64,000 nt of DNA, from the NCBI RefSeq assembly GCF_030348945.1, contig NZ_JAUCEN010000002.1:4216001-4280000 (forward strand), given 5' to 3'. The first letter of the stretch is position 1. Each line of letters opens with the position of its first letter. A model generated the notes under the pieces. It saw only the letters and a list, made by a program, of their open reading frames with translations. It made no database searches and was not told the DNA's origin. Positions 10,231 through 19,409 of this stretch are shown here, piece by piece. Made by a program: the position numbers and the translations under genes. The DNA comes from Peribacillus sp. ACCC06369 (GTDB taxonomy: Bacteria; Bacillota; Bacilli; Bacillales; DSM-1321).

Positions 10231-10346
10231 GTTCTCTTAGTCCTCCGTGTATTTTCATAGCTTCACCCCACCCAGCCTTAAACATGTTTCTACAAGTAGG
10301 GGCAACAGCTTAATTCAATGAGTTTAGCAATCTGGCGAAATTAATT

Positions 10347-10365
10347 GACAATGATTATCATTACC
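10347..10365. promoter_or_regulatory. Fur box 1
   Basis: GACAATGATTATCATTACC matches the classic 19-bp Fur consensus at 16 positions. It lies about 95 bases upstream of the siderophore-binding lipoprotein start. Confidence 0.85.
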
Positions 10366-10386
10366 ATTAAGATATTGATAGTAATT

Positions 10387-10405
10387 GAAAATGAATATCA
10401 TTACT
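10387..10405. promoter_or_regulatory. Fur box 2
   Basis: GAAAATGAATATCATTACT matches the Fur consensus at 14 of 19 positions, 40 bases (about four helical turns) after box 1. Two boxes on one face of the helix suggest tight iron repression. Confidence 0.7.
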
Positions 10406-10457
10406 AATTACATACATTTTTTAAACTTATACTATAATAAGCAAGGAGAAAATCAGA

Positions 10458-11372
10458 ATGAAAAAACTATTCATACCATTCCTACTCTTGTTCGTACTTA
10501 TTCTTAGTGCTTGTGGGAACAACGAGACAGCGAACGAAGATAATGCAGCCAAGACTAAAGAAGAAACATTTACCTATCAATCAGAAACTGGCCCTATTGA
10601 GATTCCTAAAAACCCAAAAAGAATAATTGCTCTCTCTAATGGACCTAATGTTTTGGCTTTAGAAGGTAATATCGTTGGGATAGATCAATGGACTAATATG
10701 AATCCCCTTTTTCAAGAAAAACTTAAGGGAGTGGAAGTCGTTTCAGAAGATAGCCTGGAGAAAATCATCGAACTGGAACCGGACCTAATCATAGTAGGAT
10801 CCGAGATGAAAAATATTGGCAAACTAAATGAAATTGCTCCTACTGTAGTATTCACTTGGGGGAAATTGGATTATTTATCACAGCAGATAGAAATCGGAAA
10901 ACTCTTAAACAAAGAAAAGGAAGCAAAAGAATGGGTTAATGATTTCAAAACGCGTGCAGAATCCGCAGGAGAAGCGATACGTGCAAAAATTGGCGAAGAT
11001 GCAACCGTTTCTGTAATTGAAAATGATGCCAAGGAGTTTTATGTATTTGGAAATAATTATGCACGCGGGACAGAAATATTGTATCAAGCAATGGATTTGA
11101 AAATGCCTGCGAAAGTAAAAGAAAAGGCACTTAAATCAGGCATTTATGTCCTCTCATCGGAAGTGCTTCCTGAGTATTCTGGAGATTATATGATCTTTAG
11201 TAAAAACCCGGATGTTGTTAATTCATTTTTGGAGACTGATTCATGGAAAAATATACCTGCGGTTAAGAACGATCGTGTATTTGAAATAAATAGTAAAGCA
11301 TCAACTTACAGTGATCCAATCACACTAGAGTATCTTCTGGAATTCTTCGAAAAATCATTTCTTAACAATTAA
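10458..11372 (+). CDS. Iron-siderophore ABC transporter substrate-binding lipoprotein (FhuD/YxeB-like)
   Basis: A 304-residue class III (helical-backbone) binding protein. The N-terminal signal ends in the lipobox LSAC, so Cys19 should be lipidated and the protein anchored outside the membrane. NPKRIIALS, LEPDLIIVGSE and the long central helix region around YLSQQIEIGKLLNKEKEA are typical of hydroxamate or catecholate binders. AAGGAG precedes the ATG. Two Fur boxes lie upstream. No permease or ATPase gene is adjacent, so it probably feeds a transporter encoded elsewhere, as the orphan YxeB does in B. subtilis. Ligand not determinable here. Confidence 0.9.
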   Translation: MKKLFIPFLLLFVLILSACGNNETANEDNAAKTKEETFTYQSETGPIEIPKNPKRIIALSNGPNVLALEGNIVGIDQWTNMNPLFQEKLKGVEVVSEDSLEKIIELEPDLIIVGSEMKNIGKLNEIAPTVVFTWGKLDYLSQQIEIGKLLNKEKEAKEWVNDFKTRAESAGEAIRAKIGEDATVSVIENDAKEFYVFGNNYARGTEILYQAMDLKMPAKVKEKALKSGIYVLSSEVLPEYSGDYMIFSKNPDVVNSFLETDSWKNIPAVKNDRVFEINSKASTYSDPITLEYLLEFFEKSFLNN

Positions 11373-11377
11373 TATGC

Positions 11378-11412
11378 AAAGAAGGAATTCATTTAATAAG
11401 AATTCCTTCTTT
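11378..11412. terminator. Perfect hairpin directly after the siderophore-binding gene
   Basis: Two 13-base perfect arms (AAAGAAGGAATTC and complement) with a 9-base loop, starting 5 bases after the stop codon. Only a short T run follows, so it may act together with the next hairpin. Confidence 0.7.
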
Positions 11413-11415
11413 CAG

Positions 11416-11461
11416 ACTGTAGACGAACTCGATGAAAACCGTGTTTGCCTACAGTTTTTTT
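11416..11461 (+). terminator. Second terminator, ACTGTAG...CTACAGT plus T run
   Basis: Arms ACTGTAG and CTACAGT with a partly structured 26-base loop, followed by seven T. The text CAGACTGTAGACGAACTC resembles other intergenic sequences of this genome (compare CAGAATGTCGACAAACTC near 15071). Confidence 0.65.
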
Positions 11462-11709
11462 ATTTCTCCATACAAACTCTATGTAAAAAATGGAAGATGA
11501 TAATTTTTCTAAGATTGATAACTGAATTGAAAAGCCTGTTTTGCCTCCACAATCTCTAGTAAAATACAAACTGCTTTTTAACATAGAAAGGGAATTTATT
11601 TCAACATCAAAAAAATTAGACTACCTCCGTCCGTACGTTTACGAACTGAAAGTAGCCTAATAATGAGTTTTATCCGTTTCCCTGATAGGTCAATTCAAGT
11701 AATCTCTTA

Positions 11710-12357
11710 CTATGCCTTAATTTCAATAGAGGGGCTTATTGTAAAGTCAGCCTCTGTTTTACTTTTCACTTCATCAAGTGTTATGCCATTTTGCAATTCA
11801 ATCAATTCCATACCCGCTTCTGTAAAATGAAATACGGCCAATTCTGTAATCAGGCAATGGACGACCTTTTCTCCCGTCAATGGCAGTGTACAACTCTTTT
11901 TCACTTTGGATTCCCCATGTTTGTTCACATGGTCCATGATGACAACGATCCGTTTTGCTCCTTGGACGAGGTCCATCGCACCTCCCATTCCTTTTACCAT
12001 CTTCCCTGGAATCATCCAGTTTGCCAAGTCCCCATTTTCGGAAACTTCCATCCCGCCTAAAATGGCTAGATCGATGTGGCCGCCGCGAATCATTGCGAAC
12101 GATTCAGCACTATCAAAAAATGATGCACCGGCTTTTGCCGTTACTGTTTCTTTTCCTGCATTAATCAAATCCGGATCGACTGCATCTTTTTCTGGATATG
12201 GTCCGATTCCCAGTAAGCCATTTTCCGATTGAAGCATAACATTAAAGTCATTTGGAATCATGTTAGCAATCAAGGTCGGCATTCCGATTCCTAAATTTAC
12301 ACACATACCATCTTGGATTTCTTTAACGGCCCGTTCTAAAATTTGTTGTCTAGTCAT
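11710..12357 (-). CDS. scoB: Succinyl-CoA:3-ketoacid CoA-transferase subunit B
   Basis: A 215-residue beta subunit. NLGIGMPTLIANMIP and the catalytic SENG (Glu45) are clear, followed by GGHIDLAILGGMEVSENGDLA-type motifs. It pairs with ScoA 17 bases upstream to move CoA from succinyl-CoA to acetoacetate. Third gene of a leftward operon (GntP permease, scoA, scoB) fed by a sigma-54 promoter at 14.77 kb. It resembles the YodR-like paralogue at 0.8 kb over its whole length, so the two operons share an ancestral enzyme. Confidence 0.92.
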   Translation of the reverse strand: MTRQQILERAVKEIQDGMCVNLGIGMPTLIANMIPNDFNVMLQSENGLLGIGPYPEKDAVDPDLINAGKETVTAKAGASFFDSAESFAMIRGGHIDLAILGGMEVSENGDLANWMIPGKMVKGMGGAMDLVQGAKRIVVIMDHVNKHGESKVKKSCTLPLTGEKVVHCLITELAVFHFTEAGMELIELQNGITLDEVKSKTEADFTISPSIEIKA

Positions 12358-12374
12358 TCGAATACTCCTCCTTT

Positions 12375-13070
12375 TTATGCGTTAGCAGTTGTAAGTTTTT
12401 CAATTCGTTTTTCATAACGGTTTCCTACAAGTACTTTTTGTACATAAACCCCTGAAGTATGAATTTCATCTGGATCGAGCTCTCCTGTGTTCACAAGCTC
12501 CTCCACTTCAACAATCGTGACTTTCCCCGCGGTGGCAACGACAGGGTTAAAGTTTCTTGCCGTTTTCCGATAGACGAGATTACCGAAATGATCTGCTTTC
12601 CAAGCTTTCACAAAGGAAAAATCTCCGACTATTCCTTTTTCCATAATGTATGTGCGACCATCAAACTCTTTATGTTCTTTACCTTTGGCGACTTCCGTTC
12701 CTACTCCAGTAGCTGTATAGAAGGCAGGGATTCCTGCTCCACCCGCTCTTAGACGCTCAGCAAGCGTTCCTTGGGGAACTAGCTCGACCTCCAGCTCTCC
12801 ACTTAAAAATTGCTGCTCAAATAATTTATTTTCCCCTACATAAGAAGCGATCATTTTTTTGATTTGTCTATTTTCCAGCAAAAGACCTAGACCCCAATCA
12901 TCGACTCCACAATTGTTGCTGACAATGGTCAAATCCTTTACACCTTTATCACGCAAAGCAAAAATCAGATTTTCTGGAATTCCGCTTAATCCGAACCCGC
13001 CAACGATAATGGTTGCTCCATCCTCGATTTGTTGAATAGCGCTTTCAAAAGATGTTAATAATTTACTCAT
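12375..13070 (-). CDS. scoA: Succinyl-CoA:3-ketoacid CoA-transferase subunit A
   Basis: A 231-residue alpha subunit with [13 protein letters not shown] near residue 24 (CoA-binding loop), [11 protein letters not shown] and [18 protein letters not shown]. It is the ScoA/AtoD type. With ScoB it should activate acetoacetate imported or formed from 3-hydroxybutyrate. It lies 33 bases after the permease stop. Confidence 0.92.
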   Translation of the reverse strand: MSKLLTSFESAIQQIEDGATIIVGGFGLSGIPENLIFALRDKGVKDLTIVSNNCGVDDWGLGLLLENRQIKKMIASYVGENKLFEQQFLSGELEVELVPQGTLAERLRAGGAGIPAFYTATGVGTEVAKGKEHKEFDGRTYIMEKGIVGDFSFVKAWKADHFGNLVYRKTARNFNPVVATAGKVTIVEVEELVNTGELDPDEIHTSGVYVQKVLVGNRYEKRIEKLTTANA

Positions 13071-13102
13071 TTTCCATCATCTCCATTCCTAATACTATTC
13101 TA

Positions 13103-14488
13103 TTAAATAAATAGGGAAGTTGCAAAAGCAAGGATGAACACAGTCACTGTTTTCAAAATCGTGATCGCAAAGATATCCTTGTAGGATTGACGATGTGTCA
13201 GTCCTGTAATAGCAAGTAAAGTAATAACGGCACCGTTATGTGGAAGCGTATCCATTCCGCCAGATGCCATGGATGCAATTCGATGTAGCATTTCCGGGCT
13301 GATTCCAACACTTTGAGCCACCTGTAAATAGTGACCGCCCATTACTTCTAACGCAATCGAAAGTCCACCAGATGCAGACCCTGTAATCCCTGCCAGTACA
13401 TTGACGGCAATAGCCTCCGATACGAGTGGATTACCGCTTGCATTGAACACCCAGTTTTGAATCACCGAGAATCCAGGAAGCGTTTTCACAACATTACCAA
13501 AACCAACTTCAGACGCAGTATTGAATATCGCAAGCAAAGATCCCATTGCAGCAGCTGTTAATCCACTTGCCAATTTGAGCTTTATACGCCCAACATTCAG
13601 AAGCATCGCTGCAATAATACCGATTGTCAGTGCAACAATCAAAGACCAGGATGAAGTGACTGTGCTTACATCGGCAATATTGAAGGATTCCTTCAACACC
13701 GATGCATCATACCAGTGCTTAACCGAAATGGCACTGCGACTGAAAGCAAAATTAAACGCTACGACAAGGACGAGCGGTACGATGGACAGCCAAAAGTTAG
13801 GCAGGTTTTGCTCTTCGGCACTTTCCGGTTCATTAATATGTCCTTCCCCGTAGCCTTCACCATTTGCCACCGCTTGTTTACGACGACGTTCTAACCAGAT
13901 CATTCCGCCAGTGAATACCATGATCGCGCCAATAATCCCGATTAATGGAGCTGCATAAGTATCTGTTCCGAAATAGTTCGTTGGAATGATATTTTGAATC
14001 TGTGGTGTTCCAGGAAGGGCATCCATCGTATAAGTGAATGCGCCTAATGCAATCGTTCCTGGCAATAATCGCTTAGGAATGTCTGCTTCTTTAAAAATTG
14101 CAGCTGCAAATGGATAAACGGCAAATGCCACTACAAACAGCGAAACCCCGCCATATGTCAGCGCCGAACAAGCCAGCACTACAGCAAGAATAGCCTGCTT
14201 TGAACCTAGTGATTTTACGATGGTCTTGGCAATGGATGCTGCTGCACCGCTCATCTCCATGACTTTTCCAAATACGGCCCCTAATAAAAATATCGGGAAA
14301 AATGCTTTTACATAGTTAGCAGCAAACGTCATATAAGTTTCTGTATAACTCGGCAGCAAATGCCCGCCAGATAAAATGACTGCCAATAACGTAACAATCG
14401 GCGCTATGATAATGACCGGATAGCCCCGATAGGCTAAAAAGATTAAAAGTCCTAAAGCCACAGCAATGGCTAAGATTTGAATCACCAA
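13103..14488 (-). CDS. GntP-family permease, likely for 3-hydroxybutyrate/acetoacetate
   Basis: 461 residues and about 12 predicted membrane segments. The conserved C-terminal block (SASGGLSIALE, MASGGMDTLPHNGAVITLL, LTHRQSY) marks the GntP family. The start is a TTG at 14488 with AGGGGG seven bases upstream; the next codon is a GTG that could also serve. GntP members carry gluconate or small organic acids. Operon linkage with scoAB and the nearby 3-hydroxybutyrate dehydrogenase points to ketone bodies, which is inference. A truncated relative of the same C-terminal block survives at 39.4-39.7 kb. Confidence 0.87.
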   Translation of the reverse strand: MVIQILAIAVALGLLIFLAYRGYPVIIIAPIVTLLAVILSGGHLLPSYTETYMTFAANYVKAFFPIFLLGAVFGKVMEMSGAAASIAKTIVKSLGSKQAILAVVLACSALTYGGVSLFVVAFAVYPFAAAIFKEADIPKRLLPGTIALGAFTYTMDALPGTPQIQNIIPTNYFGTDTYAAPLIGIIGAIMVFTGGMIWLERRRKQAVANGEGYGEGHINEPESAEEQNLPNFWLSIVPLVLVVAFNFAFSRSAISVKHWYDASVLKESFNIADVSTVTSSWSLIVALTIGIIAAMLLNVGRIKLKLASGLTAAAMGSLLAIFNTASEVGFGNVVKTLPGFSVIQNWVFNASGNPLVSEAIAVNVLAGITGSASGGLSIALEVMGGHYLQVAQSVGISPEMLHRIASMASGGMDTLPHNGAVITLLAITGLTHRQSYKDIFAITILKTVTVFILAFATSLFI

Positions 14489-14756
14489 TTTAATTCCCCC
14501 TTTTCTTTTCTCCCCTTGCCCCCAAATTATTTCGGAAGCCTTTAAGTAGAAACATTAATCTCCCTAAATTCCATATTTTTAATTTTTCCGCTTTCACCAT
14601 CCAAACCTGCCTTCCCCAAGTCAAGCTGAATGATCTTACTAAGTGCTTCCCATTTATTGAGAACGCTTTCAACAAACTATTGAATTAAAAATCCCTTTTC
14701 ATTTTACGTCGAAACACCAGATAAAATGACAGATAGGCCATTCACCAAAGTATTTA

Positions 14757-14772
14757 TGCAATTCTTGTGCCA
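14757..14772 (-). promoter_or_regulatory. Sigma-54 promoter of the permease-scoAB operon
   Basis: Minus strand TGGCACAAGAATTGCA is a perfect TGGCAC-N5-TTGCA. Transcription should start near 14745, leaving an untranslated leader of about 255 bases before the permease. The region between here and the activator gene has several TGTG/CACA half-dyads (for example around 14958-14982) that could be activator sites. Confidence 0.9.
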
Positions 14773-15037
14773 ACTTATCCTAAATTAAAAAAACATCATC
14801 TTTTAAAGCCTTTTCAAAGATTTCATCTCTCTTTTTATAAATTGTAAAAGCTGAAACCCCTTAAAACTGTCAAGGTTTCAATACACAGAAGTCATAAACC
14901 CCAAAAAAGTGTAAACCTTTTCTTACAACATTCAAATTCCCTCTTGTTTTGTGTACGGATTTCTTAACACACTCAAGGATTTACGGGTGTAAAACATGCA
15001 CAAATGTGTATCTATTCTTAAGAGGTGGTTTAAAAGT

Positions 15038-15069
15038 ATAAAAAAAGTACCCTTTGGCTAAAGGGCACT
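15038..15069 (-). terminator. Terminator A downstream of the ketone-body activator
   Basis: Minus strand AGTGCCCTTT, AGCC loop, AAAGGGTACT, then seven or more T. It lies about 230 bases past the stop, on the far side of a GC-rich intergenic repeat. Confidence 0.75.
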
Positions 15070-15127
15070 TCAGAATGTCGACAAACTCCATAATAATGAT
15101 TTTTTGAGGATTTGTATAAATTGACCG

Positions 15128-15248
15128 TTGCGTTCAACTCCAGGCACTCGCTTTCCGCGGGCGATCCGCCCTCGACACATTTGCGCCTGCGGGGTCTCCT
15201 TTGGACACGCTTTTCTAAGCAGGAGTTTCTCACACTCGTTCCAATCAA
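15128..15248 (+). repeat. GC-rich intergenic repeat, copy 1
   Basis: A 120-base block containing GCACTCGCTTTCCGCGGGC, a GCGGGGTCTCC segment and GGACACGCTTTTC. The same elements occur in the same order in the reverse orientation at 41390-41512. It is much richer in G+C than its surroundings and has no reading frame. Blocks of this type are common between genes of Bacillaceae. Confidence 0.85.
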
Positions 15249-15266
15249 AATTGTTTTAAAATTCAG

Positions 15267-15293
15267 AAAGAACCCTTTGGCATAAGGGTTCTT
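15267..15293 (-). terminator. Terminator B just after the ketone-body activator
   Basis: Arms AAGAACCCTT and AAGGGTTCTT with loop TGGCAT, nine bases after the stop codon at 15302. Stem and loop resemble terminator A, so the two look like a duplicated terminator with the GC-rich repeat between them. Confidence 0.7.
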
Positions 15294-15301
15294 TTCTACA
15301 A

Positions 15302-16972
15302 TCATAAACCATATTTATTCATTTTTTCATACAGTGTTGTTCGGCTCACTCCGAGTCTCTTTGCCGTTTCTGATTTATTACCAGAAGTCATTTCCAAACA
15401 TGAAACTATTGCACCCCGTTCAGTTTCATCCATTACTTCAGCTAAAGTGCGGATTGAGACTGATTCTTTATGTCCCGTTATTTCTTTAGGAAGATGCTTG
15501 GAACGTATCATTTCCTCTTCATCGACGATATTCAATGCACGTTCAATGATATTTTCCAACTCACGAATATTACCCGGCCATTTATAAAGGCGAAGGAGCC
15601 GTAATGCTTGATCACTCATGCCCTGTACGCGTTTTTTCATGAGGTTCTGGTACTTTTCAACAAAATGATTTACCAGTATTTCAATGTCTTCCGGTCGCTC
15701 CCTTAAGGAAGGTACGTGGATTTGCATGACCTTTAACCGGTAATACATATCAAGTCGGAATTCCCCTTTCGAGACCATTTCCTCCAAATTACGATTCGTT
15801 GCAGCAATTACCCGTACATCAATGGGAATGCTTCCCGTCGAGCCGACCCGTTCAATTTCTTTTTCTTGTAAAACACGGAGCAATTTCACTTGCATATGCA
15901 GTGGCAGCTCACCGATTTCATCCAGAAAAATCGTCCCGCCTTCAGCCGCTTCGAACTTACCTGCTTTTCCGCCTTTTTTTGCACCAGTGAAAGAACCCTC
16001 TTCATAGCCAAAAAGCTCTGACTCCAGCAGCTCTGCTGGGATGGCTGCACAGTTCACTTTGACAAATACACCCATGGCCCGTCTGCTGGCATTATGAATT
16101 GAATGCGCAAACAGTTCCTTACCAGTTCCGCTTTCACCCAATATCAACACATTTGAGTCGCTTTTAGCAGCAATTTTCGCTTGACCTTTTACTTCCATGA
16201 ATTCTGGACTTCTTCCCATCAAATGATCAAACGTATAGGAGGCCTTATTTCTCTCGCGAAAATCGCCTTTGTACTTTTTCAGCTCTACTTCAAGTGAGTT
16301 TATCCGCTTGGAAAGAGCGGTGAACTGCCCGACATTCTTAAAAAGAATCTTCCCGACCGCTCCCATTAATTTACCTTGTTTCCGTATCGGGGAGCGGGTC
16401 GCAATTATATAATTATCTTTAATCTTCTGTAATTCAGCGACCTCTTGCTTTCCAGTTTTGGCGACCACATGCATACGGGTATTTTCAATGACCTCCGTTA
16501 CATGTCTCCCAATAGAGCTTTCCTGATCGACTCCAAGAAAATCCGCATAAGCGTGGCTCAGCATTTGGACATACCCTTCCGTATCGACCATCACCAAGCC
16601 ATCATAGGCAAATTCGATGATATCCTTAAACAGAATTTCTTCATGATTATCGATATTAAGGAAATCACTTTTATTATTTGTAAACAATAGGAGATAAATC
16701 TGATATTCCTCATCAACCATTTGAACGATTGCTTTTCTGACAATCCCATTATTACCTTTCAAACGAATAGGAGTATTTACGTCTGGTATAAGGTTTTTTT
16801 CGATAATTAAATTTACTCGCAGGTCAAATTGATTCTCGGCAAAAGCCTCAGATAATACGCTATTGCATAAAACGATTTCTTTTTCGTTTTTCGTTACCAA
16901 AACCCCAAAAGGTAATTCTTCCAATATCGCTTTCACCAATTCCAATTGAACAGTTTTATTATCGCTGGCCAT
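15302..16972 (-). CDS. Sigma-54-dependent activator of the ketone-body genes
   Basis: About 556 residues: a PAS-like N-terminal domain, a second PAS domain around 120-220 (YDGLVMVDTEGYVQMLS), then an AAA+ domain with Walker A GESGTGKE, loop GSFTGA (Ser in place of the usual Ala) and LFLDEIGEL, and a Fis-type HTH ending SETAKRLGVSRTTLYEK. The frame is open upstream, but AAGGAG is correctly spaced only for the ATG at 16972. It stands between the two sigma-54 promoters at 14.77 and 19.22 kb and probably controls both, turning on permease-scoAB and dehydrogenase-thiolase. Its inducer could be acetoacetate or 3-hydroxybutyrate; that is inference. Confidence 0.9.
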   Translation of the reverse strand: MASDNKTVQLELVKAILEELPFGVLVTKNEKEIVLCNSVLSEAFAENQFDLRVNLIIEKNLIPDVNTPIRLKGNNGIVRKAIVQMVDEEYQIYLLLFTNNKSDFLNIDNHEEILFKDIIEFAYDGLVMVDTEGYVQMLSHAYADFLGVDQESSIGRHVTEVIENTRMHVVAKTGKQEVAELQKIKDNYIIATRSPIRKQGKLMGAVGKILFKNVGQFTALSKRINSLEVELKKYKGDFRERNKASYTFDHLMGRSPEFMEVKGQAKIAAKSDSNVLILGESGTGKELFAHSIHNASRRAMGVFVKVNCAAIPAELLESELFGYEEGSFTGAKKGGKAGKFEAAEGGTIFLDEIGELPLHMQVKLLRVLQEKEIERVGSTGSIPIDVRVIAATNRNLEEMVSKGEFRLDMYYRLKVMQIHVPSLRERPEDIEILVNHFVEKYQNLMKKRVQGMSDQALRLLRLYKWPGNIRELENIIERALNIVDEEEMIRSKHLPKEITGHKESVSIRTLAEVMDETERGAIVSCLEMTSGNKSETAKRLGVSRTTLYEKMNKYGL

Positions 16973-17006
16973 TCCCATTCTCCTTAACCGGTCTGAAGTT
17001 CCCCCC

Positions 17007-17015
17007 ATTATATCA
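17007..17015 (-). promoter_or_regulatory. Extended -10 promoter for the activator gene
   Basis: Minus strand TGATATAAT, an extended -10 element, placed 35 bases upstream of the activator ATG and beyond the thiolase stop. No good -35 is seen, which fits an extended -10 type. It would give the activator its own SigA-dependent supply. Confidence 0.55.
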
Positions 17016-17036
17016 TAGGAAATTGAGGCCAATGCA

Positions 17037-18212
17037 TCAACGTTCCACAATCAGCGCAGTTCCCTGTCCACCTCCGATACATAGGGTGGCAAGGCCGGTT
17101 TTTGCATCCCTACGCTTCATTTCATACAACAATGTCACTAAGATGCGGGCACCAGATGCACCTACCGGGTGGCCCAAAGCAATTGCCCCGCCATTTACAT
17201 TCACTTTTTCCGGATTCAATTCAAGATCCTTCAGCACGGCAAGTGACTGGGCCGCAAAGGCTTCATTCACTTCCATCAAATCAATATCATCTATTGATAA
17301 TCCCGCTTTTGCCAAAGCTTTTCTTGTCGCAGGCACTGGGCCGTATCCCATGATTTTCGGATCAAGCGCGGCGTTTCCATATGACTTAATTGTCGCTAGC
17401 GTTTCCAGTCCCAGCTCGTCCGCTTTTTCTTTGGACATCAGGACCAACATCGCCCCACCATCATTGATCCCGGATGCATTTCCAGCCGTAACCGTTCCAT
17501 TTTCCTTAAAAGCAGGACGCAGCTTCGTTAGCTGGTCTATCGTCAGCCCATGACGTGGGTGCTCATCTTGGTCTACCAAGATTGTCTTTCCTCTGCGTTT
17601 ATATTCAACAGGTACGATTTCATCTGCAAATCGTCCTTCTAGCTGCGCCTTTTCAGCCTTCAATTGGCTATCTAAAGCAAATTCATCCTGCTTTTCCCGG
17701 CTGATGTCCCACTGCTCCGCAATATTCTCCGCAGTCACGCCCATATGATACTGATTGAAAACATCCGTTAAGGCATCATAGGTCATTGAATCCACTGCTT
17801 CGGCATTACCCATTTTCTGTCCAAAACGATAATTTGGAAGTAAATACGGGGCATTGCTCATGCTTTCAATCCCCCCAGCAAGAATCACATCGGCATCACC
17901 AAGGGCAATGAATTGCGCTCCCATTATTACCGTACGGAGGCCAGACCCGCAAAGTTTATTAACGGCCATAGCCGGCGTTGTTTCCGGAATCCCTGCATGA
18001 ATCGCAACCTGACGTGCCACATTTTGCCCTAATCCAGCAGATAGAATATTCCCGATCAATACCTCATCAATCATATCAGCCGAGATATTTGCCCGCTTAA
18101 TCGCTTCCTTTGCTGCCACAACTCCCAAGTCAACCGCTGAAACATTGGCAAGACTGCCTCCAAACGCACCCACTGGTGTTCTTGCTGCCCCTACTATCAC
18201 TACTTCTCTCAT
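17037..18212 (-). CDS. Acetyl-CoA C-acetyltransferase (thiolase)
   Basis: Full-length thiolase of 391 residues. The acyl-accepting Cys88 lies in NKLCGSGLR, the NEAFAAQ motif is near residue 315, the [11 protein letters not shown]is near 348, and the second Cys in CIGGGQG near 378. Its ATG overlaps the stop of the upstream dehydrogenase (18209-18212). It should split acetoacetyl-CoA to two acetyl-CoA, completing ketone-body use. It is a different paralogue from the thiolase at the left window edge. Confidence 0.95.
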   Translation of the reverse strand: MREVVIVGAARTPVGAFGGSLANVSAVDLGVVAAKEAIKRANISADMIDEVLIGNILSAGLGQNVARQVAIHAGIPETTPAMAVNKLCGSGLRTVIMGAQFIALGDADVILAGGIESMSNAPYLLPNYRFGQKMGNAEAVDSMTYDALTDVFNQYHMGVTAENIAEQWDISREKQDEFALDSQLKAEKAQLEGRFADEIVPVEYKRRGKTILVDQDEHPRHGLTIDQLTKLRPAFKENGTVTAGNASGINDGGAMLVLMSKEKADELGLETLATIKSYGNAALDPKIMGYGPVPATRKALAKAGLSIDDIDLMEVNEAFAAQSLAVLKDLELNPEKVNVNGGAIALGHPVGASGARILVTLLYEMKRRDAKTGLATLCIGGGQGTALIVER

Positions 18213-19156
18213 AGTACTTCCTCCTTCTCCATTTTTAATTTACCTAGTTTAATAAAATTACGGTCCCTCTCATTGATTTTCTGAGAAACGGTAGATTCCT
18301 CATACGTGAAAATCCCTTCACCCGACTTCGCCCCAAGCTTCCCCTTTTCGACCAAATCACGAATCAAAACAGGGGCTTCCTTACTCTGATCCAACACTGG
18401 TGAAACATTATCAAAAACACGCTGCCATGTATCCAGTCCGCCAAAATCAGCAATCTCGATTGGCCCTGTAAATGCCCATCGAAAACCTGGTCCTGCCGTT
18501 ATCGCTGTATCAATATCCTCAGCATTGGCAACGCCCTCTTTTAATAGATAAAAGGCTTCCCGCATCAAGGCAGTCTGCAAACGGTTAGCAATGAATCCTG
18601 CTATTTCTTTTTTCAAGAGAATCGGAGACTTACCGATTTTACGCATCAAATCAAGTGTTGTCTTGACGACTTCCGGCTTTGTGCCGTTATGCTGAACAAC
18701 TTCAACCAAAGGAACCAAATGGCCAGGATTAAAGAAATGCGTGATAACCATTCGGTCCGCAAACGAGGCCTTCTCCATCAATTGGGAAATCGGAAAGGTC
18801 GATGTATTTGAAGCTACAATTGCATCCGGTTTGATTATCTTCTCCAATTGCTGATAAAGATCCAACTTCAACCCGATGACTTCCGGAATGGCCTCAATGA
18901 TAAAATCAGCATCCCTTATAGCCTCTTCCAAATCTACACTATATGTAATATTAGCTAAGGCACCTTGCTTTTCCCGATCAGTCAAGACCCCTTCCTCAAT
19001 GAGCAATGCTAGATTCTCAGAGATTCGATTTTGGGCATATGATAGATACTCTTCCTTTATATCGTTGATGGTGACGGAATACCCGCCAACTGCAAATGAT
19101 TGAGTGATTCCACTCCCCATTACACCTGAACCGATAATGGCTATTTTTTTAATCAT
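18209..19156 (-). CDS. 3-hydroxyacyl-CoA (3-hydroxybutyryl-CoA) dehydrogenase
   Basis: A 315-residue enzyme with the N-terminal NAD-binding GSGVMGSGI, the [10 protein letters not shown] segment, catalytic His in THFFNP (about 140), and a C-terminal helical domain with [16 protein letters not shown]. The size and layout fit the HBD family, which oxidises (S)-3-hydroxybutyryl-CoA to acetoacetyl-CoA. It is first in a two-gene leftward operon with the thiolase, led by a sigma-54 promoter 58 bases upstream. Confidence 0.93.
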   Translation of the reverse strand: MIKKIAIIGSGVMGSGITQSFAVGGYSVTINDIKEEYLSYAQNRISENLALLIEEGVLTDREKQGALANITYSVDLEEAIRDADFIIEAIPEVIGLKLDLYQQLEKIIKPDAIVASNTSTFPISQLMEKASFADRMVITHFFNPGHLVPLVEVVQHNGTKPEVVKTTLDLMRKIGKSPILLKKEIAGFIANRLQTALMREAFYLLKEGVANAEDIDTAITAGPGFRWAFTGPIEIADFGGLDTWQRVFDNVSPVLDQSKEAPVLIRDLVEKGKLGAKSGEGIFTYEESTVSQKINERDRNFIKLGKLKMEKEEVL

Positions 19157-19213
19157 CCAGATTCTCCTTTCTTATCCGTTTAAATTACCTGCTTTTACTC
19201 ACCTTTTTATGTA

Positions 19214-19229
19214 TGCAATATCTGTGCCA
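19214..19229 (-). promoter_or_regulatory. Sigma-54 promoter of the dehydrogenase-thiolase operon
   Basis: Minus strand TGGCACAGATATTGCA, a perfect TGGCAC-N5-TTGCA with correct GG-GC spacing. It is almost identical to the site at 14757-14772, which supports control of both by the same activator. Confidence 0.92.
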
Positions 19230-19409
19230 GCAATATGGGTAAACAAAAATTCTTTTGTTATTTTGAAAATCATGATAGACTCTTACTCAATAACCTATAC
19301 CATATTTTCATAACCTTCCCTTTATATTCCCTTCCCTTGTTAAATATCCCTGTTCACCAACTTAAAATGACAGACCTGGACCATTACATTTTTATTGGAG
19401 GAATGTAAT

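Noticed and set aside
14490..14675. 61-codon frame in the leader of the GntP permease
   Set aside because: No ribosome site, no family, atypical residue use; the region is better explained as a sigma-54 leader.
15030..15305. 91-codon frame over the GC-rich repeat at 15.1 kb
   Set aside because: It crosses two terminators and a non-coding repeat; no ribosome site.
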